From: an uncultured Vampirovibrio sp.
Lineage (GTDB): Bacteria > Cyanobacteriota > Vampirovibrionia > Gastranaerophilales > Gastranaerophilaceae
Assembly: GCA_910584405.1 (NCBI GenBank)
Contig: CAJUAL010000009.1
Span: 24,004 to 88,003 of the forward strand
Direction of reading: 5' to 3'
DNA: 64,000 bases
The position numbers were made by a program, and so were the translations under genes. Positions 25,910 to 35,549 of this stretch are shown here, piece after piece (positions within the stretch are counted from its first letter, which is position 1; every line of letters starts with the position of its first letter). A model generated the notes under the pieces. The model was not told the DNA's origin, searched no databases, and saw only the letters and a list, made by a program, of their open reading frames with translations.

Positions 25910-28027
25910 CTACATACCTTTTAAAATATCTTGAATGTATTTTTCAGCTTTGTCAGCTTTAGCTAATGCCATTTGAGCAGGAGTTTCATCTTTTGGCTGT
26001 AAAACTACACCCTCAGGAGATGGTATATAAGTTCTTACAGGTTCACTTGGAACTTCGGATTTATCATCTTTCGGTTGTATAACTACACCCTCTGGTGACG
26101 GGATATAAGTTCTTACCGGACCTCCTGATGCAATATTTTCATCTTGGTTTCCTTCAGTTTGTTCAGACTTATTATCACCATTAATTCTTTGTTTTATAAG
26201 ATTTGTGTCTTCATAATCGTTTGGATTCGCAGGCTTTGTCTGAGCTGTTTTTGTTGTTGAAGTCTGCTGAGGTGATTGTGAAGGTTGAACAGGCTGATTC
26301 TGAGTACCTTGGAACGGAACATTTTGCTGAGGATCCTGAGCTTCTTCCGGTTCATCATCCAATACTGAATGAGTTGGCTTTCCAAATACCGCATGAACTG
26401 CCTTTGTAGCCCATTTTGCAACAAATGGTGATACCATAGCCATAGGAATAATAATTCTTAACGGAACACCTAAAACGTTCGCATTCTTAAATGCTCTAAG
26501 CCAGTTCAAATTCCATTTTGAAGCAGATTTATAAGGTTTTATCCTTTGATTACCCATATTTATAAACTTACCTACTTTGTGAAGCAGTTTTGTTATAGGG
26601 TTCTTAATATTTTTTGCACCGAGCTTTTTATTAAGTTCTTTTACTGCTTGTTGATAAGCTTTTTTACTTGCAAAACCTTTTCTTGCATTCTTTGCATTAA
26701 GCTTATTAAGCGCTTTTTCATAAGCGGCAGCACCTTTTTTATCAAGACCTGCGAACTTAAATCCGCCGATTTTATGCATTGCAAACATTCCTAAAGGCAG
26801 AGCTAAGAAATAAGAGAAGTCATTGACAAAACGTTCAGCCAGAGTTTTTAATTTTTCGCCTTTCGGAGCTTTAAATGTATTAACAAGCATATCACCAAAA
26901 ATGTAAGCCTGCATAAATACACCTAATTTACCGCCTGCAAATCTGTTTGTACAACCTTCTGCAAGCCAGCCCATAGCTTTTGGTAAAAATCTACCGAGTT
27001 TTGTTTTATTACCTAAGCCTAATGTGGCTTTATATTTGTTTAAATATTCCGATACAGTAGCTGTTCTGCCGAAGAAGTGATTTTTAACCTTACCTAAAGC
27101 TCCCTTACTGCGCCATATTGAAATCTTCAAGTCAGGATTTTTCTTAACAGCATTTTCTAATGCTGCAATAACTTTTTTAGGGTTATCAAGGAATTTACCT
27201 TTTAATGCGTTAAATTCCTTCATTGATTTGAACCCGAGCATTTGGACTTTCAAATGTTGCGCGTAACTTTGAAGCCCTGCCATACCTTTGTTTCGAAAAA
27301 TTCTTTCAACAACTTTGGAATCAGCACCAAGCAAACTTAATTCTTTTTTCTGAAGTGCCAAAGCCTGAACACTGAAAGGTTTTCCTTTCAAACGTTTTGC
27401 AAATGCCTCAATATCTTTCTGGGACATTCCGTACTGTTCAAGTTTTTGGAAACAATTTGAATGATTTAATCCCATCATTGAACTTTTATTTGCAATAGGT
27501 TTTAAAAACTCTTCAAACAAATGTTCCGTATCCTGAGCTAAAAATCCGTGAATACCTGCCCCCGGAACCTTTGCAAATCCCCATTCAGGAGCAGTTTTAT
27601 GATTACGCAAAGAATAAACTATTTTACTTTTCTTTGATAATTTATATAAAGCAACATCAATTTTTCTCAAACCTTTTTCAAGCTGTCTTCCAACCCAGGT
27701 TTTAGTACAGAACTTATCACCCCAGCCGCCGAGTTTGCCTAAAATAGTTTTATTATAATCACCTGTACATCTCGGACCGAACTTATCCATTGCCAAATTG
27801 GTTAAATACCAAACTCCGGCAGTTGTTCCTAAAACAGCTCTCGGGTCAGCTTCTTTTGAAGCATTAACCCTGTTTGATAAATATTTTGTATCAACGGTTT
27901 TATCAACTGCATTTTTTACATTTTCAGCAGCCACACCTTGCATTGCCGGAAGATTTCCCTGTTGAAAAGCAACAGACTTCTTATTGTCTAAGCTTGGAAT
28001 ATTCAAATTACTAACTTGATTGGACAT
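25910..28027 (-). CDS. Unrecognised 705-aa basic protein with C-terminal tandem repeat
   Basis: Large Lys/Gly-rich protein, no signal peptide. Hydrophobic segments occur near residues 400-418 (FSYFLALPLGMFAMHKIGG) and 525-545 (GVPLRIIIPMAMVSPFVAKW), so membrane association is likely. After about residue 560 follow a Gln/Pro/Thr linker and two copies of PVRTYIPSPEGVVxQPKD spaced 26 residues apart, then a short helical end. The gene stands alone with a 180-bp upstream region and the structured RNA downstream. It may be a lineage-specific surface or cell-organisation protein. I recognise no domain. Confidence 0.68.
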   Translation of the reverse strand: MSNQVSNLNIPSLDNKKSVAFQQGNLPAMQGVAAENVKNAVDKTVDTKYLSNRVNASKEADPRAVLGTTAGVWYLTNLAMDKFGPRCTGDYNKTILGKLGGWGDKFCTKTWVGRQLEKGLRKIDVALYKLSKKSKIVYSLRNHKTAPEWGFAKVPGAGIHGFLAQDTEHLFEEFLKPIANKSSMMGLNHSNCFQKLEQYGMSQKDIEAFAKRLKGKPFSVQALALQKKELSLLGADSKVVERIFRNKGMAGLQSYAQHLKVQMLGFKSMKEFNALKGKFLDNPKKVIAALENAVKKNPDLKISIWRSKGALGKVKNHFFGRTATVSEYLNKYKATLGLGNKTKLGRFLPKAMGWLAEGCTNRFAGGKLGVFMQAYIFGDMLVNTFKAPKGEKLKTLAERFVNDFSYFLALPLGMFAMHKIGGFKFAGLDKKGAAAYEKALNKLNAKNARKGFASKKAYQQAVKELNKKLGAKNIKNPITKLLHKVGKFINMGNQRIKPYKSASKWNLNWLRAFKNANVLGVPLRIIIPMAMVSPFVAKWATKAVHAVFGKPTHSVLDDEPEEAQDPQQNVPFQGTQNQPVQPSQSPQQTSTTKTAQTKPANPNDYEDTNLIKQRINGDNKSEQTEGNQDENIASGGPVRTYIPSPEGVVIQPKDDKSEVPSEPVRTYIPSPEGVVLQPKDETPAQMALAKADKAEKYIQDILKGM
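26003..26120 (-). repeat. In-frame tandem repeat of 78 bp near the 3' end of the 705-aa gene
   Basis: Two diverged copies beginning near 26003 and 26081 on the plus strand share AACTACACCCTC and the following TATATAAGTTCTTAC. They encode the two PVRTYIPSPEGVV units; third-position changes show the duplication is not recent. Confidence 0.75.
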
Positions 28028-28207
28028 GAAAAACTTCCTTTTCCCTACAAGTATATAAAAACATTTTATGACAAAATTTTGCTATTTTATGAAAAAATCT
28101 TGCCTAATGTAAAGAAATGTAACAAGATTAAGCCACGTGTGAAATTTTTAAAAAGTTATATACTTTATATATACATAAGAGATAACTAATAAGAGAGAGA
28201 TTTAAAA

Positions 28208-28381
28208 ATGGCATTAGCTAACTTAAAAAAGATTGATAAGAAATTACAAGATATTTATAAAGATCAGGTAACAACAACAGTTGCTGCAACACCTGAACCG
28301 TTTGTTGATAAATCAGATTTATTATTTGAGCAAATGAACTTCATTGCAGCATATAACAAACAGTTGTTACACATCGCTTAA
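28208..28381 (+). CDS. Small 57-aa protein of unknown function
   Basis: Reads MALANLKKIDKKLQDIYKD, then a Thr/Ala/Pro linker, then DKSDLLFEQMNFIAAYNKQ and LLHIA. It is soluble and helical. It has a GAGAGA purine tract before ATG, a TATA-rich upstream region (28155-28185) and a strong terminator right after it, so it looks like a separately transcribed small gene. It is divergent from the 705-aa gene. No family recognised. Confidence 0.62.
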   Translation: MALANLKKIDKKLQDIYKDQVTTTVAATPEPFVDKSDLLFEQMNFIAAYNKQLLHIA

Positions 28382-28435
28382 CAGGTTTTATTTTATATTT
28401 AACTCCAATTTAATTTTTCCCCTACAAATTTTATC

Positions 28436-28490
28436 CCTGATTTCTATGAAATCAGGTTTTTTTTAGCGCTCACAAAAATAGTGAGCGCTA
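28436..28490 (+). terminator. Terminator after the 57-aa gene, with a second hairpin
   Basis: CCTGATTTC (28436-28444), TAT loop, GAAATCAGG (28448-28456), then eight T. Directly behind it a second perfect hairpin (TAGCGCTCAC 28464-28473 / GTGAGCGCTA 28481-28490) separates this unit from the convergent prepilin gene. Confidence 0.88.
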
Positions 28491-28513
28491 AAAATTTTCA
28501 TTATATACCTATA

Positions 28514-29812
28514 TTAAAAATCTATACGACAACTGGCAGATTTTTTACTCATACCATCAGGAATATTAACAACACATGGTGGCAAACTTGCTGAACCATA
28601 GACTTTGCAAGATCCGGTTATTACGGTATAATCTCGAGTTTCATAGCCTCTGCAACTTGGAGTTGCACATCCTTGTTGACCGGAATAAGGTGAAATGCGG
28701 CAAGATGGCCCAACCTGGGCTGCTGATTGTAATGGGAAATTCTTATTACCATCTATAGTTGAAACCATCCAACGGGACGAAGAAGCCGATGAACTTAAAG
28801 AACAACTTGCACTACATTGAATAGAAACTCCACTCGGTGCATTTACGGTACTAGTCTTAATAACGACACCATGGAATGGATTTGAATCGGTATAATTTCC
28901 CTGACGATCATATTCTAAAGTTAATTGAATTGCAGAATTTTTCTCTTCGCCACCGCCTGAAGGTGTTGACGGACACCATGGATTCGAACCCCATTTAGAA
29001 CAACAAGTACCTGAGTTTTTATCAAAATAGTCTTTTATATTTCCGCAACAAATTCTTTCATTACGACTTGCATAGTCACTACTTGTGTCCATACAACAAT
29101 CAGCAGGAGTTCCATCCCCTCCTACATCACATTTACCAATAGGTTTCACGGGTTCTTCCGGTTCTTCCGGAGTAGTAGGAGTAATTTCAACCAATTTATA
29201 ATCCCAATCCGGATCAGCAGTTGCTCTATCTAAGTTTCCTTTTGCCGGTAACATTATTTCATATAAATGTAAATCTCTGCCATAAACATTAGGACCTTTT
29301 TTACCGTTAACATCAAGTAATAGCTTTACTCCGTGTTTCGGATTTTCAGGTTCCATACATATACTTGAACCGTTTTTCAAACTTGCGCAGGCACCTTTAT
29401 AAGTCGGAGTATACACAGATTTATCTCCGTCTTTATACTCATAGTATTTACTTGCAAAGCATTTTCCATTACTATTTCCGCAATAATTTGAAACTTTCAA
29501 ATATTTTTTTATGAATGCTCCGCTTGAATTTGAATAATCAGTAGGATCTTCTGCATAAGTATATAGCATTGTTTTTTTATAATCGTCGGTATTTTCATTG
29601 ACAATTAAAGATGCAATTGAACTTTCCAAAGTTTGCTTTTCTCGTTTCAGTGCAGCATCAAGAGTCTTATCCTGATAATTTTTCACTACCATAGGCAAAA
29701 CCAATGCCGCAATAACACCAACAATTGCAACTGCTAATAATACCTCGGTTAAAGTAAAACCTCTTTTACCTGAATTATTTCCTGCTGATATTGATTTCCA
29801 ACTGTTCTTCAA
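28514..29812 (-). CDS. Large Cys-rich prepilin-like protein
   Basis: 432 aa, about twice the size of the other prepilins here. The leader ends GKRG before FTLTEVLLAVAIVGVIAALVLP. The N-terminal module ends with LLLDVNGKKGPNVYGRDLHLYEI, a block also seen in the other prepilins (DVNG..GPN..GRDVF-type). A Pro/Glu hinge (TTPEEPEEPVKP, near 220) links to a second module with about 16 of the 20 Cys in the protein, including CC pairs, and Ser runs. This looks like a tip or adhesin pilin with a disulphide-rich head. It lies 20 nt after smpB on the same strand and may be in that operon. The head domain is unrecognised. Confidence 0.83.
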   Translation of the reverse strand: MKNSWKSISAGNNSGKRGFTLTEVLLAVAIVGVIAALVLPMVVKNYQDKTLDAALKREKQTLESSIASLIVNENTDDYKKTMLYTYAEDPTDYSNSSGAFIKKYLKVSNYCGNSNGKCFASKYYEYKDGDKSVYTPTYKGACASLKNGSSICMEPENPKHGVKLLLDVNGKKGPNVYGRDLHLYEIMLPAKGNLDRATADPDWDYKLVEITPTTPEEPEEPVKPIGKCDVGGDGTPADCCMDTSSDYASRNERICCGNIKDYFDKNSGTCCSKWGSNPWCPSTPSGGGEEKNSAIQLTLEYDRQGNYTDSNPFHGVVIKTSTVNAPSGVSIQCSASCSLSSSASSSRWMVSTIDGNKNFPLQSAAQVGPSCRISPYSGQQGCATPSCRGYETRDYTVITGSCKVYGSASLPPCVVNIPDGMSKKSASCRIDF

Positions 29813-29832
29813 AAGAATACCTCCAATTAAAT

Positions 29833-30282
29833 TTATCCTCGGCGAGACGCCCGTGCCATTTCTCTTTGTTGATCTTTCTTAGCTATATCTTCCCGCTTGT
29901 CATGTAATTTTTTACCTTTTGCCAGCCCGATTTCAACTTTCGCAAAGCCTTTTGTTATATAAACTTCAAGCGGTACAATTGTATAACCGTCTTTTTTTAT
30001 TTTAGAATGCATTTTAAGTATTTCTTTTTTTGTTAAAAGCAGTTTTCTCACTCGTTCTGCTTTATGATTATAACGATTGCCCTGCTCATAAGGTGAAATA
30101 TGACAGTTATAAAGAAAGATTTCATTATCTTCAATTTTGCAGAAACTGTCTTTTAAATTTATTGCACTTTTCCTTATGGATTTTATTTCTGTTCCTGTCA
30201 AAACAATTCCGGCTTCGTATTTTTCAAAAATAGTGAAGTCGTGAAAAGCTTTTCTGTTTGTTGTGACAACTTTTTTATCCAT
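29833..30282 (-). CDS. smpB: SsrA-binding protein SmpB
   Basis: Binds tmRNA and delivers it to stalled ribosomes for trans-translation. 149 aa, typical. N-terminus TTNRKAFHDFTIFEKYEAGIVLTGTEIKS is a textbook SmpB start, with ISPYEQGNRYNH (about 61-72), the LLLTKKEI helix and the Lys-rich tail KGKKLHDKREDIAKKD needed for decoding-centre function. It starts 7 nt after the ABC ATPase gene. The tmRNA gene was not found in this window. Confidence 0.96.
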   Translation of the reverse strand: MDKKVVTTNRKAFHDFTIFEKYEAGIVLTGTEIKSIRKSAINLKDSFCKIEDNEIFLYNCHISPYEQGNRYNHKAERVRKLLLTKKEILKMHSKIKKDGYTIVPLEVYITKGFAKVEIGLAKGKKLHDKREDIAKKDQQREMARASRRG

Positions 30283-30289
30283 ATATTAA

Positions 30290-31252
30290 TTATACCACAC
30301 AGTTGTCATATAAAAAACACTTACAGCTATGATTGTCAGAAAATTTAATATTTTCAGGATGAGTAGTTTTACAAACATCCATAACATAAGGACAGCGGGT
30401 ATGGAATTTACATCCTTGCGGAATATTTTCAGGTGACGGTAACTCGCCTGTCAAGTGAATTCGTTCCTTTTCATCTGCAGGGTTAAGCTCGGGAACGGCA
30501 CTTAACAATGCCTTTGTATAAGGGTGTTTCGGATTTGAGAAAATTTCTTCCGTTAAACCGATTTCAACAATTTCTCCTAAATACATAACTGCAATTCTGT
30601 CAGAAATATATTTTATAACACTCAAATCGTGCGATATAAATAAAAATGTCAGATTAAAATCTTCTTTTAACTGTTTCAAAAGATTAATAATTTGAGCTTG
30701 AATACTAACATCAAGTGCGCTTACCGGTTCATCCGCAATAATAAATTCCGGACTTAAAATAAGTGAACGTGCAATCGCAATTCTTTGTCTTTGTCCGCCC
30801 GAAAACTCATGCGGATACAGATTCAGAACATTTTTATCCAAGCCGACTTTTTGAATTTTATCTTCGACAATCGTTTGAATCTCATCTTTTTTTAATTTCG
30901 TATTAATTTCAAGCGGTTCTTTTAAAATTTCACCAATTTTCATTTTCGGATTAAGGCTTGAATAAGGATTCTGAAAAATTATCTGAACCTTTTTATAAAA
31001 ATCACTTAAATTCGAAATATTATTACCTTCAAAAAGAATTTCACCGCGCTCCGGGGTTACAAGTTTCATAACGGTTTTTGCAAGCGTGGATTTTCCGCAC
31101 CCTGATTCACCTGCAATAGCGAGAATTTCACCTTTTTTAATATCCAGTGATACATTATTTACGGCATAAACTAAACTTTCACCGCCAAATACATTTTTTT
31201 GCGAGCGATACACTACATCAAGATTTTTTATTTCCAAAAGATTATCTGTCAT
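30290..31252 (-). CDS. Oligopeptide/dipeptide ABC transporter ATP-binding protein (OppF/DppF type)
   Basis: 320 aa cytoplasmic ATPase. Walker A GESGCGKST (about 48-56), Q-loop IIFQNPYSSLNPK (about 91-103), ABC signature LYPHEFSGGQRQRIAIARSL (about 139-158), Walker B EFIIADEPVSALD (about 165-177) and the H-loop ISHDLSVIKYI. The C-terminal extension with HPYTKALLSAVPELNP and the Cys pattern CKFHTRCPYVMDVCKT is diagnostic of OppF/DppF ATPases, where it can hold an Fe-S cluster. The permeases, OppD partner and binding protein are not nearby, so the complex is encoded at several loci. Divergent from purA. Confidence 0.93.
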   Translation of the reverse strand: MTDNLLEIKNLDVVYRSQKNVFGGESLVYAVNNVSLDIKKGEILAIAGESGCGKSTLAKTVMKLVTPERGEILFEGNNISNLSDFYKKVQIIFQNPYSSLNPKMKIGEILKEPLEINTKLKKDEIQTIVEDKIQKVGLDKNVLNLYPHEFSGGQRQRIAIARSLILSPEFIIADEPVSALDVSIQAQIINLLKQLKEDFNLTFLFISHDLSVIKYISDRIAVMYLGEIVEIGLTEEIFSNPKHPYTKALLSAVPELNPADEKERIHLTGELPSPENIPQGCKFHTRCPYVMDVCKTTHPENIKFSDNHSCKCFLYDNCVV

Positions 31253-31360
31253 AAAACGAGTTTAGCGTAATTTCTGATTAAAATCAATTACACTGTCAGC
31301 CTCTTTCTTTTTGTGATAAAATTAATTACGCAGTTGATATTTAATATGAGGGATAAAATT

Positions 31361-32641
31361 ATGACAAACAGAGTTGTAGTCGGCGCACAGTGGGGAGATG
31401 AAGGTAAAGCTAAAATTACGGATTTACTTGCTCAGGACGCTGATTTAATCATACGTTACCAAGGCGGATGTAATGCGGGACATACAGTCGTTGCGCACGG
31501 AAAAACTTTCAAGTTCCACCTTATCCCTTCAGGAATTTTATATAAAGGAAAAACCTGTTTAATAGGTAACGGAACTGTTATTTTACCTGAATACTTTGAA
31601 GAAGAATTAAACGGACTAAAAGCTGAAAATATTGATTTATCAGGATTAAAAGTAAGTCCTTTAGCTTCAATTACAATGCCTTGGCACACAGAAGTTGACG
31701 GATACAGCGAAAGTGTTGCGGGTAAAGGTAAAATCGGCACTACAAAAAAAGGTATCGGACCGACTTACACAGATAAAATGCAAAGAATAGGGTTAAAAAT
31801 TGAAGATTTATACTCTCCTGTTGCATTATCTGAAAAATTAGACATAATTTTACCTATCAAAAACAAACAGCTTAAAGAAGTTTATAATCTAAAAACATAC
31901 ACAAAAGAAGAAGTACTGGAACTTTGCAAGCATTATGCCGAAATTTTCAGACCATACGTATGTTTTGATTGGCAAGACATGCTTCGCGACGCAAAACGCG
32001 AAGGTAAAAAGATTTTATTTGAAGGCGCTCAAGGCGTAATGCTTGATGTTGACTTTGGAACCTATCCTTTTGTAACAAGTTCAAACCCTGTCGGAGGCGG
32101 AGCCGGAACAGGTTCAGGCTATGGTCCGACTGTAATTGATGAAGTTATCGGGGTTGCAAAAGCATACGTAACAAGAGTCGGAGAAGGTCCGTTTGTAACT
32201 GAATTAACTGACAAAATCGGTGAATCAATTCAAACTATCGGGCATGAATTTGGTGTAACAACGGGAAGACCTCGCAGATGCGGCTGGTTTGACGCAGTTA
32301 CTATGAAATATGCTTGTCTTGTCGGCGGATTAACATCAATTGCTTTAACAAAAATAGATGTTTTTGATACATTTGATGAAATTAAAATCTGTACGGCTTA
32401 CAAAGACACTCGTGACGGAAAGGTTTATACTTCATACCCGACAGATGTTTTCTCTCACAAATATTTAGAACCGATTTACGAAACTCACGCAGGCTGGGGA
32501 GTAAATATTTCAAATATTCGATCTTACGAAGAATTACCGCTAAATTGCAGAAAATATCTTGAACGTTTGGAAGAAATTCTTGAAACTCCGATTTCTATAG
32601 TTTCAGTCGGACCTGACAGAGAACAGACTATCAATAAGTAA
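31361..32641 (+). CDS. purA: Adenylosuccinate synthetase
   Basis: GTP-dependent conversion of IMP and aspartate to adenylosuccinate in AMP synthesis. Start at ATG 31361 (MTNRVVVGAQWGDEGKAKI), which has a GAGGGA SD at 7 nt; the in-frame ATA-rich stretch upstream to 31313 does not look coding. About 426 aa, normal. Motifs: QWGDEGK with the catalytic Asp, GCNAGHTV (His 41 equivalent), IGTTKKGIGPTYTDK, FEGAQGVMLDVDFGTYP, and VGPDREQTI at the C-terminus. Monocistronic by spacing. Confidence 0.97.
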   Translation: MTNRVVVGAQWGDEGKAKITDLLAQDADLIIRYQGGCNAGHTVVAHGKTFKFHLIPSGILYKGKTCLIGNGTVILPEYFEEELNGLKAENIDLSGLKVSPLASITMPWHTEVDGYSESVAGKGKIGTTKKGIGPTYTDKMQRIGLKIEDLYSPVALSEKLDIILPIKNKQLKEVYNLKTYTKEEVLELCKHYAEIFRPYVCFDWQDMLRDAKREGKKILFEGAQGVMLDVDFGTYPFVTSSNPVGGGAGTGSGYGPTVIDEVIGVAKAYVTRVGEGPFVTELTDKIGESIQTIGHEFGVTTGRPRRCGWFDAVTMKYACLVGGLTSIALTKIDVFDTFDEIKICTAYKDTRDGKVYTSYPTDVFSHKYLEPIYETHAGWGVNISNIRSYEELPLNCRKYLERLEEILETPISIVSVGPDREQTINK

Positions 32642-32711
32642 TATTTCTTAATAAAATCCGCAAATTTTTATTTAAATCTGTTTTTTATAAAAATATACAG
32701 GTAGGATTTTT

Positions 32712-35549
32712 ATGAATTATTTACAAAATTATTTATTAACAACGAATAATACAACATCTGCTCAAGGAGTAAAAAAGGTAAATAACGGGGTCACAAAACC
32801 TCAAACAAAAGTTTCCCAAAATGAGCAAAACGTAACAGAGCTTCAATCAGTTCAGCCTGACTATAATGTCAGGACACCAATTGCGTATACAAAGCTTAAA
32901 GATATTAAGTTAAATGATGATTTAACTGCAAAGTGTTACAGACTTGCTAACGGTCAAAAAGTTGTTATCCTGCCTAAAGACGGTCCGACAGTTGTTAAAT
33001 CTTATGTAAATACGGGTTCATTTAATGAAACAGACAACATTCGCGGAATAAGCCATTATATTGAGCATAACTTGTTTAACGGTTCGGAAGCTCTGGGAAA
33101 TAAAGTCTTTTTTGACGAAGTTAACAAAATGGGGGCGGACACTAACGCTTCAACCTCATTCTCTGTAACCGATTATTACATATCTTCAAACCTTTTGGAA
33201 GACACAGATTTAGAAAAAGAAATCGAGCTTCATGCCGGAATGCTCACTTCTCCTAAATTCTTAGTTGACAAACTTGAAAAAGAAAAGAAAATCGTTAACT
33301 CCGAAATTAACATGTATATGGGCGAAGACTTTAGTATCGGAGAAACCCAGACGATTAAAAACCTGTTTAACATAAAATCATCTTCCCTTGATTTAGTTGC
33401 CGGAACAACTGATAATATAACAAACTTAACAAGAGATGATGTCGTAAATTACTTTAATAACAATTATTATCCTGCAAACATGACAACAGTTATTACAGGT
33501 GAAGTTGACCCTGATGAAACAATGAAACTTGTTTCAAAATACTTCAATACCCCGAATAAGGTAACTCAGGAACGTCATTTTGAAACACTTACTCCGATTG
33601 AAAACACAATAAGACAGGATATAATTTCACCAAAATCCGAAGGTGCAGCATCTGTATTTTTAGGGTTTGCTGGTCCTGAGAACAATAACTATAAAGAAAA
33701 ACTTATAGTAACCGCAATGAACGAATTAGCAGGCGGGCTGATATACTCAAGAACAGCTCCTATTGAAAAGAAATACGGAAACGGCATTCATTTCGGAACA
33801 GATAGAATAAGTTCAAGACCTCAGGACAGAAATCTTTTAATGGTTGGAGCATCAATTCCTGATAATAAAGTCGAAGAGTTCTTAAAAGATTTATACGGAG
33901 CAATTGATAATTTATCTAAAGTTCCCGCAACAAATGAAGAACTTACGGCAGTAAAAAACCGATTGAAAAAATCACAATCAAATGCATTTGAAAGTTCTCA
34001 CGCACTAAATAATACTCTTGGCGGAGCTTTCTTAAACGGTATTGAAGACAATATTCAAGACTTTGACAAAATAGTTGATTCAATTACCGCTGAAGATATA
34101 ATGAATGCGGCAAAAAAATATGCAAACCTGAACAAAGCCGCTCTAACGGTAGTTCACCCTCGCACAGCGACAGAAGCAAGTATTAAAAGCAACTTCAGTA
34201 AAAATTCTAACATATCATTTACCGGTGCAAATAAAAAAACTCCGATAAATACAGATACAATAACTTCATACAAAACTCATAATAACTTTGAAGTAACACT
34301 AAACGATACTAATACAAACACGGCAGTAGTTAAGTTTAACCTTGATGAAAAAAAATGGACACCTAAACAGGCTGCAACAGCGTCTATTTTATCCGATATG
34401 TTTGAATATGCAGGGATTAAAAATAATAAATCAGGCAATGAAATTTCAAAACTTTTTGACACTTTAGGAATTTCTTCATCACTTAATGCAGGGAACTACG
34501 GTATCTATTTAAGCTTGAATGTACCTGTAGAAAACTTGAAACAAGCACTTGAAATATCAAATGAACGTATACTAAACTCTGAATTTGACCAAGAATTATT
34601 CAAAAAATCAGTTGAAAGATTAAGAAACAGATTATCAACTGCAGAACCTTCAGCATATGACAAATTTGAAGCAGAAATGTTCAAAGGTCTTCCAATGCAA
34701 TTTAGCGCAAAAGAAACTTTAGAAAGCCTTGATAAAATTACACTAAATGACGTTTTAGCTTTCCATAAAGAAATACTTCAAAAAGCACAAGGTTCTATTA
34801 CGGTATCAGCACCGTTTTCAAAACATCCTGAACTGAAACAGGATATATTTAACTCTCTAAATGTTTACCCGAAAGTTCAGCCAAAAGATATTTCTTTAAA
34901 TAAAACTTACGCCCCTGTTGATAAAGCAAAAGTCTTCACACAAGCAAACAATAAAAACCAGGCAGAAATCATTGAAGGCTTCAAGTTTAAACATAGCGGA
35001 AATATGAAAGACCTAACAACATTAGATATTTTAAATATGATTCTTGGCGGAAGCGCATCTTCAAGATTATTCTCAGACCTGCGCGAAACCAGACATCTTG
35101 CATACAACGTATTTTCAGAAATTGATTATTTTGACGATATGGGAGTTATGGAACTCTACATCAAAACAACCACAGAAAATCTTGAAACAGGCGAAAAATC
35201 GTTTGAAAATGTTCAAAAAGCAATCGACGGATTCAACGAAAATATCCAAAAATTAAAAACAGAAAAAGTATCAGAAGAAGAACTTGAAGCAGCTAAAAAG
35301 ACCCTCAAATCTAATCTGCTGACAATGATTGAAACAACAAAAGGTAAAACCCGAATGATTGATTCAGGAAGCAAGTCTTTTTACGGTATAGATATGGCAA
35401 ATAAAGTTCTTGAAACAATTGATACAATAACTGCAGATGACGTTTTAAACGCTGCAAATTACATATTTAAAGGCAATCCGGTATACTCAATGACAGCAAC
35501 TCAAGCAACACTTGATGCTAATAAAGATTATTTGGCAAAACTAGCTTAA
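32712..35549 (+). CDS. M16 family zinc metallopeptidase
   Basis: 945-aa pitrilysin-type peptidase. No obvious signal peptide; a 60-residue Asn/Gln/Thr-rich N-terminus precedes the catalytic domain. The inverted zinc motif HYIEH (about 116-120) is followed by NASTSFSVTDYYI and the third ligand in EKKIVNSEINMYMGED (about 194-209). A second M16 half (from about 530) has RETRHLAYNVFSEIDYF near 795, as in the non-catalytic halves that close over the substrate. A Ser/Asn/Thr-rich linker (about 490-525) joins the halves. Its last 9 nt overlap the convergent murG. Function probably peptide degradation or processing. Confidence 0.9.
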   Translation: MNYLQNYLLTTNNTTSAQGVKKVNNGVTKPQTKVSQNEQNVTELQSVQPDYNVRTPIAYTKLKDIKLNDDLTAKCYRLANGQKVVILPKDGPTVVKSYVNTGSFNETDNIRGISHYIEHNLFNGSEALGNKVFFDEVNKMGADTNASTSFSVTDYYISSNLLEDTDLEKEIELHAGMLTSPKFLVDKLEKEKKIVNSEINMYMGEDFSIGETQTIKNLFNIKSSSLDLVAGTTDNITNLTRDDVVNYFNNNYYPANMTTVITGEVDPDETMKLVSKYFNTPNKVTQERHFETLTPIENTIRQDIISPKSEGAASVFLGFAGPENNNYKEKLIVTAMNELAGGLIYSRTAPIEKKYGNGIHFGTDRISSRPQDRNLLMVGASIPDNKVEEFLKDLYGAIDNLSKVPATNEELTAVKNRLKKSQSNAFESSHALNNTLGGAFLNGIEDNIQDFDKIVDSITAEDIMNAAKKYANLNKAALTVVHPRTATEASIKSNFSKNSNISFTGANKKTPINTDTITSYKTHNNFEVTLNDTNTNTAVVKFNLDEKKWTPKQAATASILSDMFEYAGIKNNKSGNEISKLFDTLGISSSLNAGNYGIYLSLNVPVENLKQALEISNERILNSEFDQELFKKSVERLRNRLSTAEPSAYDKFEAEMFKGLPMQFSAKETLESLDKITLNDVLAFHKEILQKAQGSITVSAPFSKHPELKQDIFNSLNVYPKVQPKDISLNKTYAPVDKAKVFTQANNKNQAEIIEGFKFKHSGNMKDLTTLDILNMILGGSASSRLFSDLRETRHLAYNVFSEIDYFDDMGVMELYIKTTTENLETGEKSFENVQKAIDGFNENIQKLKTEKVSEEELEAAKKTLKSNLLTMIETTKGKTRMIDSGSKSFYGIDMANKVLETIDTITADDVLNAANYIFKGNPVYSMTATQATLDANKDYLAKLA

